From Enoplosus armatus (taxonomy: Eukaryota; Chordata; Actinopteri; Centrarchiformes; Enoplosidae), in NCBI RefSeq assembly GCF_043641665.1, contig NC_092190.1, forward strand, positions 9,630,048-9,694,047: a stretch of 64,000 nucleotides of DNA, given 5' to 3'. The position numbers and the translations under genes are program-made. The notes beneath the pieces were generated by a model that was given only the letters and a program-made list of their open reading frames with translations, was not told the DNA's origin and made no database searches. Positions 36,961 to 49,669 of this stretch are shown in pieces (position 1 is the first letter of the stretch; the number at the start of each line of letters is the position of its first letter).

Positions 36961-37635
36961 TGAACTTAGTTTGAACTTTTCAACTGAGTTTGAAGTATCA
37001 CTCAGAAAACAAAAAAAGGGGGGTGAGGGCATGACTCAGACACAACATAGGTGGAACACTCAACACTCTTAAAGTCAAAAAGATTCTTGATGTTTTCACC
37101 AAGAACAGAAATGTATGCATCGTTCATGAATTGCAAAAACAAAAGAAAGTTATTCAGTCTATCAGTGTGTAATACAAATTATCTAAAAGAGACATTATAC
37201 TTGTACAGTATGTTTCAGTTTTCTTTACTCTGTTTTTACATCCAGGACTATTCAGCTATGCTGTATTAGCCTTAGCATTTATACGCATTATACAACTAGC
37301 AGTTATAAGGACATTTGTAAGTGTAATGAACAGTATTTCTTTGCAACATTAAATGCTAACAGTAAAGTATTACTGACAGCATTTTCCATATTTGTGCAGT
37401 ATTTCTGGCTTCTCACTGGCCCGTAAGGTGACTGCATCCTGTTCTCCTTGTAAACATGTAGTACCGGTAATGTGTCAACTTCACATGGTCTGTTTATTAG
37501 TGAGACAACGAACTGAAATACTGCAGGAACTGAAAAAGTGACTGATGAAATGCAACAAACCCTCAAACCCACAGATCCCCTGTGCTGATGAACTTTACTA
37601 CTCCATATCTCCAAACATTTCCCTTGCATTGGTGG

Positions 37636-37932
37636 TAGAGCTGAAACCATTAGTTGATTGATCAATTAGTCTTTTGGCAAAAAAAAAAAAAAAGGAATCT
37701 GCTACATTTTTGATAATCAGTTAATCGGTTTAAGTAATTTTTTAAGCAAAAAGGTAAAAAAAACAAAATCACTGGTTCCAGCCTCTAAAATGTAAACTGA
37801 CACAAACAAGACACTTCAATATGTCAACTTGGGCTTTGGGCAGTTATGATGGCCATTTTTCACTATTTTCTGACATTTTATAGACCAGGCGATTAATTGA
37901 TCAATTCAGAAAATAATTGGCACTCTAAACAA
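37636..37932 (-). repeat. Repeat family R5, longer copy
   Basis: GAGCTGAAACCATTAGTTGA, TTGATCAATTAGTC, GATAATCAGTTAATCGG, ACTGGTTCCAGCCTCTAAAA, TCACTATTTTCTGACATTTT and CAGGCGATTAATTGATC appear in order. The ends carry related GATTAAT/ATTAGT motifs in inverted relation. It has a poly-A run at about 37678-37694. Confidence 0.65.
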
Positions 37933-38149
37933 TAAAGAAAATAATTAACGGTGTCATCAATTTGTCTCAGAGTCTTTGAGAATTCAAGTGTGAGTTTAAA
38001 CATCTTTTAATTTGGGCCTCTGATAGAAATCTGATCTGTTGACTAGATTTGTTAAGCAGTTTGTTAATAATGCAGTGTGTTTTTTAATGAATCTACTATT
38101 AACAAACCTACTTGGCTCTCAGGACACAGATATTGTGAAGAGCTTTCAA

Positions 38150-38348
38150 ATTCAGTCTCTCTCTCACACACACACACATACACACACACCTACTCACACA
38201 TATACAGACAAAACATTTCATCTGTATAACACTCTGCCTACACTGTTCCTATTTGAGCTCAAGAAGCACAGAGCTGCTGTGGGAGTTTAAGTCCTGACTG
38301 ATTGCTTGTGCAGGAGGTCAGGATGCTGCATGTGTGTGTGTGTGTGCG

Positions 38349-38380
<32 letters not shown>

Positions 38381-38510
38381 CGTGTAGTGGCAAAACCATT
38401 TCCATCCTCCAACTATCGTGATTACACATGACAGTCTTGTCAGTGAACGATGCTAAATAACAGACAGAAAAGAGTACAAATAGCAAAGTTTCACTCCACG
38501 GCTTCTCGGC

Positions 38511-38564
<54 letters not shown>
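38150..38564. repeat. Cluster of CA/TG microsatellites
   Basis: Interrupted (CA)n at about 38164-38205, (TG)n with GC interruptions at about 38331-38386 and uninterrupted (CA)n at 38512-38564. The TG and CA tracts are inverted relative to each other and about 130 bp apart, so one strand could pair with itself. Open frames here are translations of the repeats. Confidence 0.9.
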
Positions 38565-38565
<1 letters not shown>

Positions 38566-39167
38566 CATTACTCTGTTACTGTTACATACTGTAGGGGATG
38601 TCGTCTGGTGGGTTTAAATGTTTAAATATTGCTATTTCTCACTGCTACAGCGGGAAGAGAGTATCCTGTGGTAATCCCTGTGTCAGTGGCCTTCTTCCTG
38701 CTCCCTTTGCCACAACAATTTCCCCAAGGCATAAATACATCAACCCTATGTATGTAAGCTTTGCATAACCCAAGAGCTGCTAATGTTGTAAATGTGCTAC
38801 AAACTGGGTGGCGGAGAGCGATCGAGGAACAACACAAGAAACAAAACTCACAAATAAAAACTGGCAGAAACAGATTTTTTTTTAGTTGTAAAAAAGGGGG
38901 GAAAAGGCAACTTAATCCTTGAGGGTGTTGTGCCATGTGCTGTATGCATTGTGCCATGTGCTGTATGCATTGTGCCACCTGTTCGTAGATGAGCAGTGCA
39001 CCTGGAGCTCAACCCACAGAGTGCATTGTGGGTAAAAGCAAATTTGGTACCAGGCTGCAGAGGAAGGAGATGTCTTGGAGGAAACCTGGTTTGAGGCTTA
39101 ATTTAACATCTAAGAAAACAGTGGTACTGACATAGATTTCATTTGACAGCCACCGCCTACTCACACA

Positions 39168-39172
<5 letters not shown>

Positions 39173-39198
<26 letters not shown>

Positions 39199-39398
39199 AC
39201 TTATTTTCACACTCTCTCTCCTCTGTCGCTATCTGGCATATACACACACACATTTACAAAAATGTGATGTAACAGCCCCCTTGAGCTGTAATCCAGGGCG
39301 AGCATCCATAAAGAAGGCCTGTTCAGATGTTCAAAGGAAACCACGAAAAATGACTGTAGCTGGCAGTCGAGCAGTGCCATTAACCAGCCACCAGATCT

Positions 39399-39456
<58 letters not shown>
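39173..39456. repeat. (CT)n and (TG)n microsatellites
   Basis: (CT)n at about 39173-39198 and a long (TG)n at 39400-39456, roughly 28 units. The DNA between them is not coding. Confidence 0.95.
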
Positions 39457-39457
<1 letters not shown>

Positions 39458-39721
39458 CTGGAGTTATCATTTTGGTGCTACCAGTCACAGACGTCATCTG
39501 TGTGTTTGTTCATATAATCGTTACAAAGTACAACCAGGAAGTCCAGTTGGCTGATTTGCATGTGTGACGTTTTCTTTCCACTGATGCATTTAAATGGGTT
39601 GTGGGAAACTCCCACGCTGAGTCCAAGATTGATTACTATTTACTGTACTGTCAATGTAGTCCACTATGTAATGTGTTCCAGGATCACAACAAGTTAGACA
39701 GGAAGGCAACAGGCTTTCACT

Positions 39722-40075
39722 GGAAAGTGACTCAATACATTTATTTAAGTACTTTACTTAAGTACGATTTTGAGGTAGTTGTACTTGAGTATTTATAATT
39801 TATGTTACTTTACTTGAAGCTACTATACTACCTGAAGAAGGTTTAATCAGGCAAAATAAAAGTGAGTACCTGTGGGGATGGACCATGGGTGTGCAGTGTA
39901 CATCAATACAATACACCAATAATGAAAAATCACTTATGTAGTAGATTTAACACAAATTCTGCATGTTGAGAACATATAGTGATTATAGTACTTTTACTCA
40001 AGTAAAATGTATAATGCATTCATATTTTTACATTGTGCTATTGCTACTTTTAGGATCGGACACACAGCTACTTTA
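39722..40075 (+). repeat. Repeat family R2, interrupted copy
   Basis: Left part 39722-39830: GAAAGTGACTCAATACATTT, AGTACTTTACTTAAGTACGA, TTTTGAGGTAGTTGTACTTG. Right part 39985-40060: AGTACTTTTACTCAAGTAAA and ATTTTTACATTGTGCTATTG. The middle does not match other R2 copies. Confidence 0.55.
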
Positions 40076-41446
40076 TGTAAAACACAAGAGCAAACAGGAC
40101 GTTTGGTAACACAATGCAAAAATATGATATCAGCAAAGCAAATATCAATTTCAGTGATAGCAGGTTCACGAGTGCAGAAAAACCTGACAAGATGCCTGAA
40201 TGAGCATTGTTATTCAGGCATTATCCATCCTAAAAAACAAATATATTAGTGCTTCTGTGGTGGGGTCAAAACTGTCCCCTGAGATGGACTTGCCCCCCCC
40301 CCTCATGGTGGTGACACTGTAGTACTGTAGTACTGTGGTACTACCATCATGCATTGCTCAAGGGGGAAAGAAATCTGTCTGCGCAGTGCATTAAAAGAAA
40401 TGGCCCGATTAGTGTCCCATAGGTTTGTTTGTTTGTTTTTCATTTTGCCAACTACACATTATGTTGTCCTTTACACAGAACTCCCTACAGACAGAGTACT
40501 GAGTAATTAATTAACTCTTTTGGACCCAGGCGTCCTGGTTTTATGAATACCTCCCAATAAAACATGCTACAAATTCAAATTGGATTGTCAATATGCTAAA
40601 ACCAATGCAGTTCCCACTGAGGGTACAGAGTCCACACACAAGTGTCAGACTGTGGAACAACATTTGCATATTTCAAAGCTCTTTAGACACTGATGTCCTT
40701 TCTTTACAGCCAGTGGTTGATCACAAAGGTTTCAGCTACCTAACAGCCATATTAGCAGATCAATATGAGCCACTTAATGCAATCATTAGCAAAGGTTATG
40801 ACCATGTACAAGAATAGATCTCTGTTCTTGTTTACTGACACTGTCTGCATTGTAGCAGCTACACATCATGCTCACGCCAGATGTAAAGATATCCAGAATT
40901 TGTAGTTACTAACATGACCGTGAGTCAATTTATTTAAATCATGAGATGCATCTTCTTTAAAACCATGTGGAAGTAAAGCTGCAGGAAATCAGTGCTTTTA
41001 ATTCATGGGCAGCACAATAAGGAGAACAACGAGAACAAAAGGAGGAGAACAATAGTGCTACTGTCCATGGACAAATAATGGATAAAAGCTGGCATCACGT
41101 AGCTGCAGGCCTACAATCTGTGCTGGTGTGAACAGAAACATTCAGTGCTGTGGTGCCATCTAGTGGTCACAAGAGAAATGTTCTAAATCTAAACTGTTGT
41201 GGGGTCAGAGGAAGCAGACTGTGTCCAAAAATCTGCTTGACAGAAAGAAATGATAAAATGAAAAAGAACGTTTTAAGCCCTGGAATTCAAGGTTTCTTGT
41301 TTGTTGGTTTTACTGGTAAACTGGTCTTCCTCAGACAAAAAAAAAAAACGAGGGAAACCAACATGTCCAACATGGCCACCTGTTACTGTGTAGCAGCTGC
41401 AGGTAAAAGTAGGATATTACTACTCCACTGGGCCAGTAATGAGCAG
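40076..41446. other. Non-coding stretch, no gene recognised
   Basis: A short GTAGTACTGTA tandem occurs at about 40319-40340. The plus-strand open frame at 40593-40817 (75 codons) has no recognisable domain; a decayed transposon piece is possible but unsupported. Confidence 0.45.
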
Positions 41447-41600
41447 CGGTAGAAAGTAACCAAGTACATTTACTCAAGTGCTGTACTTAAGTGCAATTTT
41501 GAGGTACTTGTACCTGACTTGAGTATTTCCATTTTCTGCTACTCGATACTCGCCTCATTTTGGAAGCAAATATTGTACTTTTCACTCCATTAAATTTTTT
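41447..41600 (+). repeat. Repeat family R2, left-end fragment
   Basis: GCGGTAGAAAGTAACCAAGT, ACATTTACTCAAGTGCTGTA, TTGAGGTACTTGTACCTGAC and TGAGTATTTCCATTTTCTGC follow in the order seen at 19325. The right end is missing. Confidence 0.7.
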
Positions 41601-41807
41601 TGGACTATTAATGCAAAATACAAATCAACTAATAAATGGATAAAGCAACCTGGCAATAGGCCAATACAAAGTAGCTGAAATGATCCCCGGCTGCAACATT
41701 TAAAACATTATGTTAAACCAAGAGCACAAAAATGAAGAGTGTATTAAATAAATGATAAATAGTACGAACAAGCAATAAACAAGAAAACTAAGAGCCTACA
41801 GCCATGC

Positions 41808-42210
41808 TAGCAACTATGTGAGGCTATAATCAGGCACAGTGGTATTGGGATAGCGTTAGCATGTTAGCTGCCTGCTAACATGCTCACTATGGATTTATCA
41901 AGAGCTATGTATGTATATATTTATGAATGTATTTTCTCATAATAATGATAATGCTAACATGCTGATGTTTACTGGTGGTTTACTATCTTAGTTTAGCATG
42001 TTGTTTAGCGTGCTAAAATTTGGTAATTAGCACTAAACATAAGTACAGCTGAGGCTGATGGGATTCGTTTTGCAGGTATTTAGTCTTTCATTAAACCTGA
42101 TGATGGCACTAGATAAAAAGTCTAGCACAAAGTTGTTAAAATGTACCCTGAGGGGAACATGAACGTCTGTACAAACCTTCATAGCAATCCATTAAATTAT
42201 TGTTGATATT
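41808..42210 (+). repeat. Repeat family R4, copy
   Basis: Contains GCTAGCAACTATGTGAGGCT, GTTAGCATGTTAGCTGCC, CTAACATGCTGATGTTTACT, TTAGCACTAAACATAAGTAC, CTGAGGCTGATGGGATTCG and GATGATGGCACTAGATAAAA. It overlaps the region downstream of the JAM gene but does not touch its exons. Confidence 0.65.
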
Positions 42211-42482
42211 TGCCAACCATGTTGCAAGCGTGGCAAAGAAATATGTTGTGATCAAGATTAAATGGCATGACAAATATTAAGGAGGCTCAGACACATACTA
42301 CATATCCAAGCAATGTCTTCTTCATCTTGTGGATGGTTCTTTAAATACATATAGATGCTTTTAACACATTTAATTGATCAAATCCCCATAATATACTTCC
42401 TGTCCCCTCTGCTCTGTACCACCAATAACACAATACACTGTGCAGCTTGAATTCCAATGTGCTGATTTGTTTTTTATCTTTC

Positions 42483-42488
42483 TTTATT
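42483..42488 (-). terminator. Candidate polyadenylation signal of the JAM gene
   Basis: The minus-strand AATAAA lies about 750 nt downstream of the stop codon at 43235-43237. No nearer canonical signal was noticed. The assignment is tentative. Confidence 0.35.
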
Positions 42489-43234
42489 GATCAAGAGAGA
42501 GACGCCTCAAAATACTATCAAACATTTTAAAAGCCTCCAGAGCACCATTCAGTGTGTGCAGACACCTGTTCATTTGTCGCCCAATTCATATTATTTGAAT
42601 TTATACAGCCAAAGATTGAACAACAATTATGAGATCAACATACAAACATTTTCTTTAAAAATATATAAAAATGACAAAGAGAGGAAAATAACCTCATATA
42701 AAACAACATCTCTGCATCTAAATATAAATGAAAGGCAATAAGAAGGATGCACTCTATACAGTATATAATCAGTGTGGATGAATAACACTTAATTGCCTAT
42801 AGGTGGCATAAGAGAGCTAAAACTTAAACTGAAGCGCTGGACTTGGCCCCTTGAGTCTGAGAGGAATTGAAAAAATGAGATTTAAAAAACAAGATTTTAA
42901 AAATGTGTTGACACATACACACACACAACATGTGTTAAAGCATTTTGAAAGAGCTGAGTTAAACCTTGAATTTACAGTACTGTAAGTTTGCAGTAGAAAA
43001 CTCTTCCAAACTGTCAACGCATACATGCCAGCGTTGAGGAAGCAACGAGGTTTCTGCGAAGTCTCGTTTAACCCTTTGTTTTTGAGGATCTGTCTGTCTG
43101 TGTCTGTCCCAGAAAGCAGCGAGCCGCCGTCCAAAAGAAAGGCGACGGTCGAGTAACTTTCCAGTGTGCGGCACAATAAGTGTGCACTTTATATTTTGGA
43201 TGGTTTGAAGTCAAAGTGAGAGAGTGTTCCACCC

Positions 43235-46200
43235 TCAGATCATGAAGGATTGAGCTTGTTTGTAGTGCTTGAGCTGCAGAGAGCAAAGAGATTTCCTGTA
43301 ATTACCATGGGACCAGTGTTATCAGCAACTTATCAACAGAATTTAATGGCAACCTAAATACATGGCAGCGAGCAAAACAAGCCCTGACACGATAATAGTC
43401 CCTCTGATCACTCACGTTGCGGATGGGAGGAGGAGGAGGAGGGTTGTAGGACTTGGTGCTGAAAGACAAAGGGTGGCAGTTCAGTCTGAGCTCATTACGA
43501 GTCAATAACACACCGCTGCAGGCAACAACAAGAGTCAGAGGGAAAAGTGAAACCCTCACCTCTTTGTTTTCTTGTCCTCTGTTCAAAGAAACAACAAAGG
43601 AGAACAAAGTCAAGTTAACATTTTTCATGATCACTACCATTTGTCTGTTGGCAATAGTGGATAGTAATTAGTACATTTACTCAAGTGTCTCTGTCCACCT
43701 GACAAATGTAAGTCCAATATTCACTATCAGCTCTCCTGAGGGAAAAGTCTGTCTCTTTAGCTGCTAAATTTTCACCAGCTAGTCGCTAACTGCGTCTGTC
43801 TGCTGTTTGGTGCCGGGCGGGAAGTCTACAGTGGGTTTTTAGAGCTTTTTCGCTGCTTGAAACGAGACCGATAAGAGCAGTTAGACTGAAACAAAACAGT
43901 AAAGTGCCCTCTAAATCAAAACAATGAGCTGTAAAACATTAAAACACTCCCTCGAGCTGAGGGAAACGGCAGTGACGGGTGATAGTTTGTCACTACGAGG
44001 GATCCTTTAACATACACAATGCCATTTTTTACACTGTTTATATAAAAATATTGATCAGTGCATTTTGTAGATAATTTTACTTACGCAAGATTTTGAATGT
44101 AAGACCTCTACTTGCAATGGAGCATATTTACATTGTGGTATTTCTACTTTCTACTGCATTTATACTTAAGTAAAGGATCAGAATGCTTCCTCCACGACTG
44201 TCTGTTACAGCCTGTACACAATACTTTTTCCTGCCCTTTGCTGTGCCTCCACAGTTTTATCGTTGAGACATAATCCTCTGCTTTCTTTGAAAAATAAATA
44301 GAGTTGAAAAACCTCATTGTAGTAGTATCAAACAGATTAAAAGATATTACCTTATCGGTTAGAATTTGAACTTGTTTCACAAGACGCATCTTTATTCCTT
44401 GACCCAAACAAAGATGGACGATGGAAGACGGAAATCCATATTTGTCAAGGTCAACGAATAAACAGACATCTTGAGAAACAAGTCAAAACCAAAGGGAATA
44501 TCTAATGTACCGGCAGGATAGAAGAGAGGTTGAGATTTATGGATATGCTTTTACAAAACACAGGTTTGTTAAATGACTTGCCTCTATTGATTTTTAAACT
44601 TTATTCAACTGAATCAAATGTATTCATTAATGCAAACATCTCAAATGTAAAATCAATGGCTGCATGACAGGCACAAACTGGGGCCTCTCTCTCTAACACA
44701 CACACACACAGAGCAGCATCACATTACTCACTCTTGCAGCAGCCTCGGCGTCGGCAGACACACACACAGATGCAGCAGAAAAGGACGAGGGTCAGAAAAC
44801 CTGCAGCACCTGCTATCAAAATCGTCATATTCAAAGGATCTAGAAGGAGGGGAAAGAGAGTATCTTCTCAGTCTTTGGTGGGAGGAGCGTGACATGTAAA
44901 CTCCAACGAGGAGTTGTACCAAAACGACTTACACTCAATAACTTTCAGCTGTTGGGCCACGCAGCTCTTGGGCGCCCCCACGCTGTTGGAGGACTCGCAG
45001 CGGAACATCCCTGCATCTGTTTTGGACACACTCTTAAACATCTGCTCCAGACAAAGAAAAGGTGAAGAGTTGAATTGAAGAGAGCAACAGATGTGTGTCT
45101 GGACAGATGTGCATAACTGTGTTTATACACTGCTTGGTGCATTTAAGCGTGTGTGTGAGTATTTGCATATTTTAGTGTGTACTCACCAGTGTGCCCTTGT
45201 TTGTGTCAATGCTGTATGGAGTATCTGCTGTGGCCGTCAGAGCCTTGTTGTCTTTGTACCAGCGGTAGGTGGCAGGAGGCACACTGAGTTTGTCCTTACA
45301 GTGAAGCTCCAGGCCTGAGCCCACAAACACAGAGCTCGGCACCTCGCAGGACGGGACGTGAGGAGGCACTAAGGAGGCAGAGAGCAAAATATATCTAGAT
45401 GTTTTTTTGATTTGCATACATGTATCCAATCAGATGTAAACTTGACCATTGGCTAGTGGGAAGCTAGCAAGGCAACTTTAGGAGGTGTAGGAGGTGTGTG
45501 TTTGGATTTCAGCTGGCAAAAACTTTGTTTACATTTCCAAAGCATGTGGTTGAGGTCTAATTTATCTTATCCTCCTCCTCCTGATCTAACTACGCAGGTG
45601 AGGGAGGTGAACAGTCCTTTACAGCTCCGTATCTCTACACAGGATTAAAAAAAGTGATTGATTTTGATCAGAAATACGTCACATTACAGAAGCTAAAGAT
45701 ACTCTAACTGCATTTCATTGTGACTTTAAAGGCACCATTTATTATCCAACATGCTTTCTAGACAAAACCTAGCAAATTACAGAAGTTTTCTGTTCATTTG
45801 TCTCACACAGATAAATATGCATTCACCCTCATATATGTACATTTACATATTCACAAAAACAGGGTTAGGTTTCCCGTCATACCCAGCACATTGAGGGTCA
45901 CAATAGCCTCTCCCAGGTTGACGAGGTCCTCGCTGGCAGTCACCTCACAGCGGTATTCCCCCGAGTCTTTCTGGGTAACAGAGTGTATCGTCAGCGTCGC
46001 TCCCTCTATCTTTGCCCGTCCTGCGTAAGAGGCTAGAGTGGAGGGTAATGGAAAGGTGATAGAAGAAGCTTAACTAGGTGTTAAAAAAAAATAAATCAAA
46101 GGTAATAATGAAGGGATGGTTGAAAGAAAGGCAGCAAAATATTAGCTTTTTTCAGTTTGGAGAAGTCAAAGGAAGCAGATGCAGCGAAGGTTTGTCGTCA

Positions 46201-47171
46201 CTCACGAGTAAATTTGTCATTAAAGTACACAAACGTCACCCCCTTTCCTTTCTTCTTCCACTCGATTCGAGGGCTCTGATCTTTCTCTGTCCTGAACTCA
46301 CAGGAAAGCACAGCATCTGGAAGGACAGAAGGCAGAGCAGCAAAGTAATGTGTCAAGCCACAGAACATGTACTTTTGGCCTTGTTTGGACTGCAGGTCAT
46401 TTTCCCCTTTATTTGTTGCCTTTTTGTCACAACTGTGTATCCATGAAAACTGATGATGTAACACTGGATGTGTTGATAAAGGATTAAAGGACAGTTCTGC
46501 TGTTGAGTGACTGCTGTTTCTGCTCATTTCCTGTATTCATATCTCCCTTCCTTTTATCTTAGATGATTTTCTAAGAAAATATTCTGAAATATATGTTGTA
46601 TCTGGTATTCTCATTAAAGAAGACAGGATGTCATTTAAGGTGTTTAAATTCTTGGAATGAGAAACATGCAAATCTAAAAAGCAGATATCCAATATTATAC
46701 AGTATGTTTTGAAAAATATATAAAACTTTGTCTTCTGATATCACTCTTCAGATGCACCGATGCATAATGTGTCACCTTTTCTTTCATAGTCATATTTACC
46801 TACATTTTTTTTTTATTCCTATCATTTGACCAATGACTTCAATCACATTAGACAATTTTGTTCTTTAAACTTGCGATAATCTTAAAGTTTCACCTGTGTG
46901 CTCGTGGACCTCCACTTTGGGTTTGCTGCTGGTTACTGTCACTGACAGACAGACAGGACCTGCAGGGGTGAGACGGGTGACAGGGCAGTTTTTTTTACTG
47001 TCAGGTCACCAAGTACAACAATCTTACTGCTGCGAGACCAGAAGCACAAACAGACATGTCAACAGGATAAAAAGCCCATGAGAATGAGTCACAGCCTACA
47101 CATACCACGCATGGATCCTCACCATATAGAAAAAAAGTACATTAACTTCCAACAACAGAATATGTGCACAT

Positions 47172-47212
<41 letters not shown>

Positions 47213-47346
47213 GATATATAGAGTGTGCAGCTGCATCCTGATGGTGCCAGGAGCGGTGGTGTGCAGGAATGCAGGTGATGGATGACTCTGACAAGCTGCC
47301 TTAATCCTGACCTGATAACCTCTTTTAGTGATGTGTCCCTTCTGCA

Positions 47347-47392
<46 letters not shown>

Positions 47393-49669
47393 GCACAGCC
47401 TACATTCCCCTGACAAAATATACAAACTGTGTTAATGAAAAACACACATATTTAAAGTGATAACCTGCCCAAAATAGGGTTTAAAGGAGGTTTGTTCTTT
47501 CCTCCACAAAGAACAGCATCAGAAGCAGCTTCAGTTCATGCATACGGTGATGGAGTTCAATGTTTTTAAAACTGTTAAAACAAAAACAAAAATCTGAGCT
47601 TTACCAAAATATGGTTAAATATAATTTGACCAAAAGGCTTGGAAGCTTCAAGGAGGGTGATGATGTGACAAAGCAGCCTTCCTTGGTATCACACGGCTGG
47701 ACAGAAGAGTATCTGCTGCAGATTTGTGACGTTTCTATTAATGTTATCCAGCTTTTTGTGTTGTGGAAACTTCAATCTGACATAAATCCACTGTAACTAA
47801 CTTTCATTCAAGCCGTCCTCAGCTGTTGTTCAGCCCACCTGTGAAGGACAAAACGACCTTAAACGAGACGACAAGGAGCAGCTGATAAGTAACAACGTAA
47901 ATTCTTGATGGAGAATCATTTAAGGACCTTTTATTTGAGAAATATTGATGCATATGTCGTGTTCGGTGTTATGAAGAGAACATTTGGGAGTGTGGTGTGC
48001 ACACATGCATGGAAAAGCATGCTTTTCTTAAGCAGACAAAGCAGCTCTTTGTGACAGTAACCTTACCCTTCTCAGCTGGCACAACACACACACATATCTG
48101 TATTACACACTTGTGAGGATCTACACTAACCCAACCTAATTCTGGTTCTAACTAAACCTGAATCCTTGCCACAAACTAATCTTAATTTATGTAAACAGGA
48201 AACATATTCAAACATGCATGCAATATATTTTAAAATAAAACACAAACAATAAATGTCTAGTTCAGGTATAGACATATGATATGATATAAATCATATTCAA
48301 ATGCATTGTTTTAGCCTTTTAAAAGCATTAGAAAGTGCTCAAATTCAATATTACCAATCATGCCATGCTTTACCCACGTGGTGGACATGAATGAAAAGTG
48401 TATTTTGTGTCTGTAAAATATTCCAAACCCATTTCTTTACCAGCCTTGTCCTAACTGAGGATCAACATTTCAATCTTTTAATCTACGTGGGGACATTTGG
48501 TCCTAATAAGTAAATACAACAAAGATCAAAACGCTGCAATTATGGATATAAAGCATGTTGTTTGGAAAGCAGCCTCTGTCCTTTAAAAAACATCCCACAG
48601 CAACTTCAAATGCATTTTTCCAGATAGCAAGCAGTCGTTTTCATCTCAGTCCAATTAGCAACAGGGTCAGTTGGGGGCTATCTTCAAACTGAAACGGTGG
48701 GATCTCAGACTCCTCCGCGGGGCCGCGTGATCAGTCTCTGGATCTCGGGTTCAAACGGCATCAGAGTGGGTTCAGTGTAAACATGATGTCCAGTCACATC
48801 CACTCCCTGCACAATCTCAGCCCCTGAACTCATCACACCGCCTCCCCTTAGTGTAGGTTTAACATGCACGGACTCAATCAGACAAACTAATAATCAATGA
48901 CAAACAAATCAGGCTGCTTCATGTTTAAAGTTATCACAGTTCACCATTTCTTGCCAATACATAATAAATCTCTGATAATCTGTAATCTGACTCATGCAGC
49001 ATCGCTCAAGAAAAGCCTCTTTGTTCGCATCGTTATCCTGCATTTATAAGCGACTGAACAAAAATAATGTGGTGAAAAGGGATTCAGGGCCTTTTAATCT
49101 TTAATCTTTAAAACTTTTTCTCACCCCAGATTCACATCTTAAATTTGAATTTAAAAAATAATGGAAATTAGTATTCCATTAACACATCAAGGTTCATTTT
49201 TAAGGTTATGGTCCACCAGCTTAAACTCTTTATGTTTTGCCTCTTATTAATGGTGTCTTGCTTTTTTTAAACGTGAAATTTAAGTTTCAACCCCCCCTGC
49301 ATACACTAACCATTTTCGTAGAGTCCCTAACTGTCTTTGGTAAATAGCATTTACATTTTCTGCACAACTTTAGAAACTTTCCCATCTTTTCTTAAATTTA
49401 TTTTACTGACATAAACCCACATTTCAAGTGAAATAAAATATCTAGAACAATAGAATAGTTTGTGGGGGAATATTAGAGGAATATCCTATTAAAAACACAC
49501 CAGACTGTGGACAGATATACCAGAAGATCCGTCTTAACACACACGCCTGAACTTCTAGCTGTAGGTCTATTTTGGTGTGTGAGCCTATAACCGTCAGTAA
49601 TAACATTAAAAACTCACTGTGCAGCACAGTGATGAGGAGAGGCAGCGCCAGCATCTTCACGGGGTTCAT
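43235..49669 (-). CDS. jam2: Junctional adhesion molecule, JAM2 type (ten coding exons)
   Basis: Membrane adhesion protein of the Ig superfamily; JAMs form homophilic and heterophilic contacts at tight junctions and, in zebrafish, JAM-B/JAM-C pairing drives myoblast fusion. Coding exons on the minus strand: 49618-49669, 46894-46941, 46206-46316, 45883-46020, 45187-45368, 44933-45041, 44732-44839, 43560-43578, 43416-43458, 43235-43273. All junctions are GT-AG and phases match, giving 282 aa. Visible parts: signal peptide (1-18), Ig1 with C39 and C95 and an RIEWKKKGKGVTFVYF core, Ig2 with C140 and C192, extra pair C124/C204 as in JAM2/JAM3, membrane segment about 218-242, then a short tail with a KSYNPPPPPPIRN run and C-terminal QSFMI, a PDZ-ligand type end like JAM2 KSFII. 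The VPSCEVPSSV motif favours JAM2 over JAM1 or JAM3. The a or b fish paralogue is not resolved. Start chosen at the ATG beginning the hydrophobic leader; the frame upstream has no ATG. Confidence 0.85.
43655..44205 (+). repeat. R2 copy containing a nested, inverted R1 copy, inside a JAM intron
   Basis: The R2 left end (GATAGTAATTAGTACATTTA then CTCAAGTG) at 43659 and the R2 right end (ATTGTGGTATTTCTACTTTC, ATTTATACTTAAGTAAAGGA, CTTCCTCCACGACTG) at 44132-44203 enclose an inverted R1 body. In that body GTCCAATATTCACTATCAGC, TTTAGCTGCTAAATTTTC and AGCTAGTCGCTAACTGCGTC are reverse complements of R1 blocks. The order shows R1 inserted into R2, or a composite. It lies within the intron between coding exons 7 and 8. 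Confidence 0.65.
47172..47388. repeat. Two (CA)n microsatellites in JAM intron 1
   Basis: (CA)n at about 47172-47209 and 47348-47388. Long cysteine-valine open frames over them are translations of the repeats. Confidence 0.95.

Noticed and set aside
38259..38561. Minus-strand frame with His-Thr and Cys-Val runs
   Set aside because: It is made almost wholly of CA/TG microsatellite translation.
47096..47445. Overlapping minus-strand frames rich in Cys and Val
   Set aside because: They translate (CA)n microsatellites in JAM intron 1.
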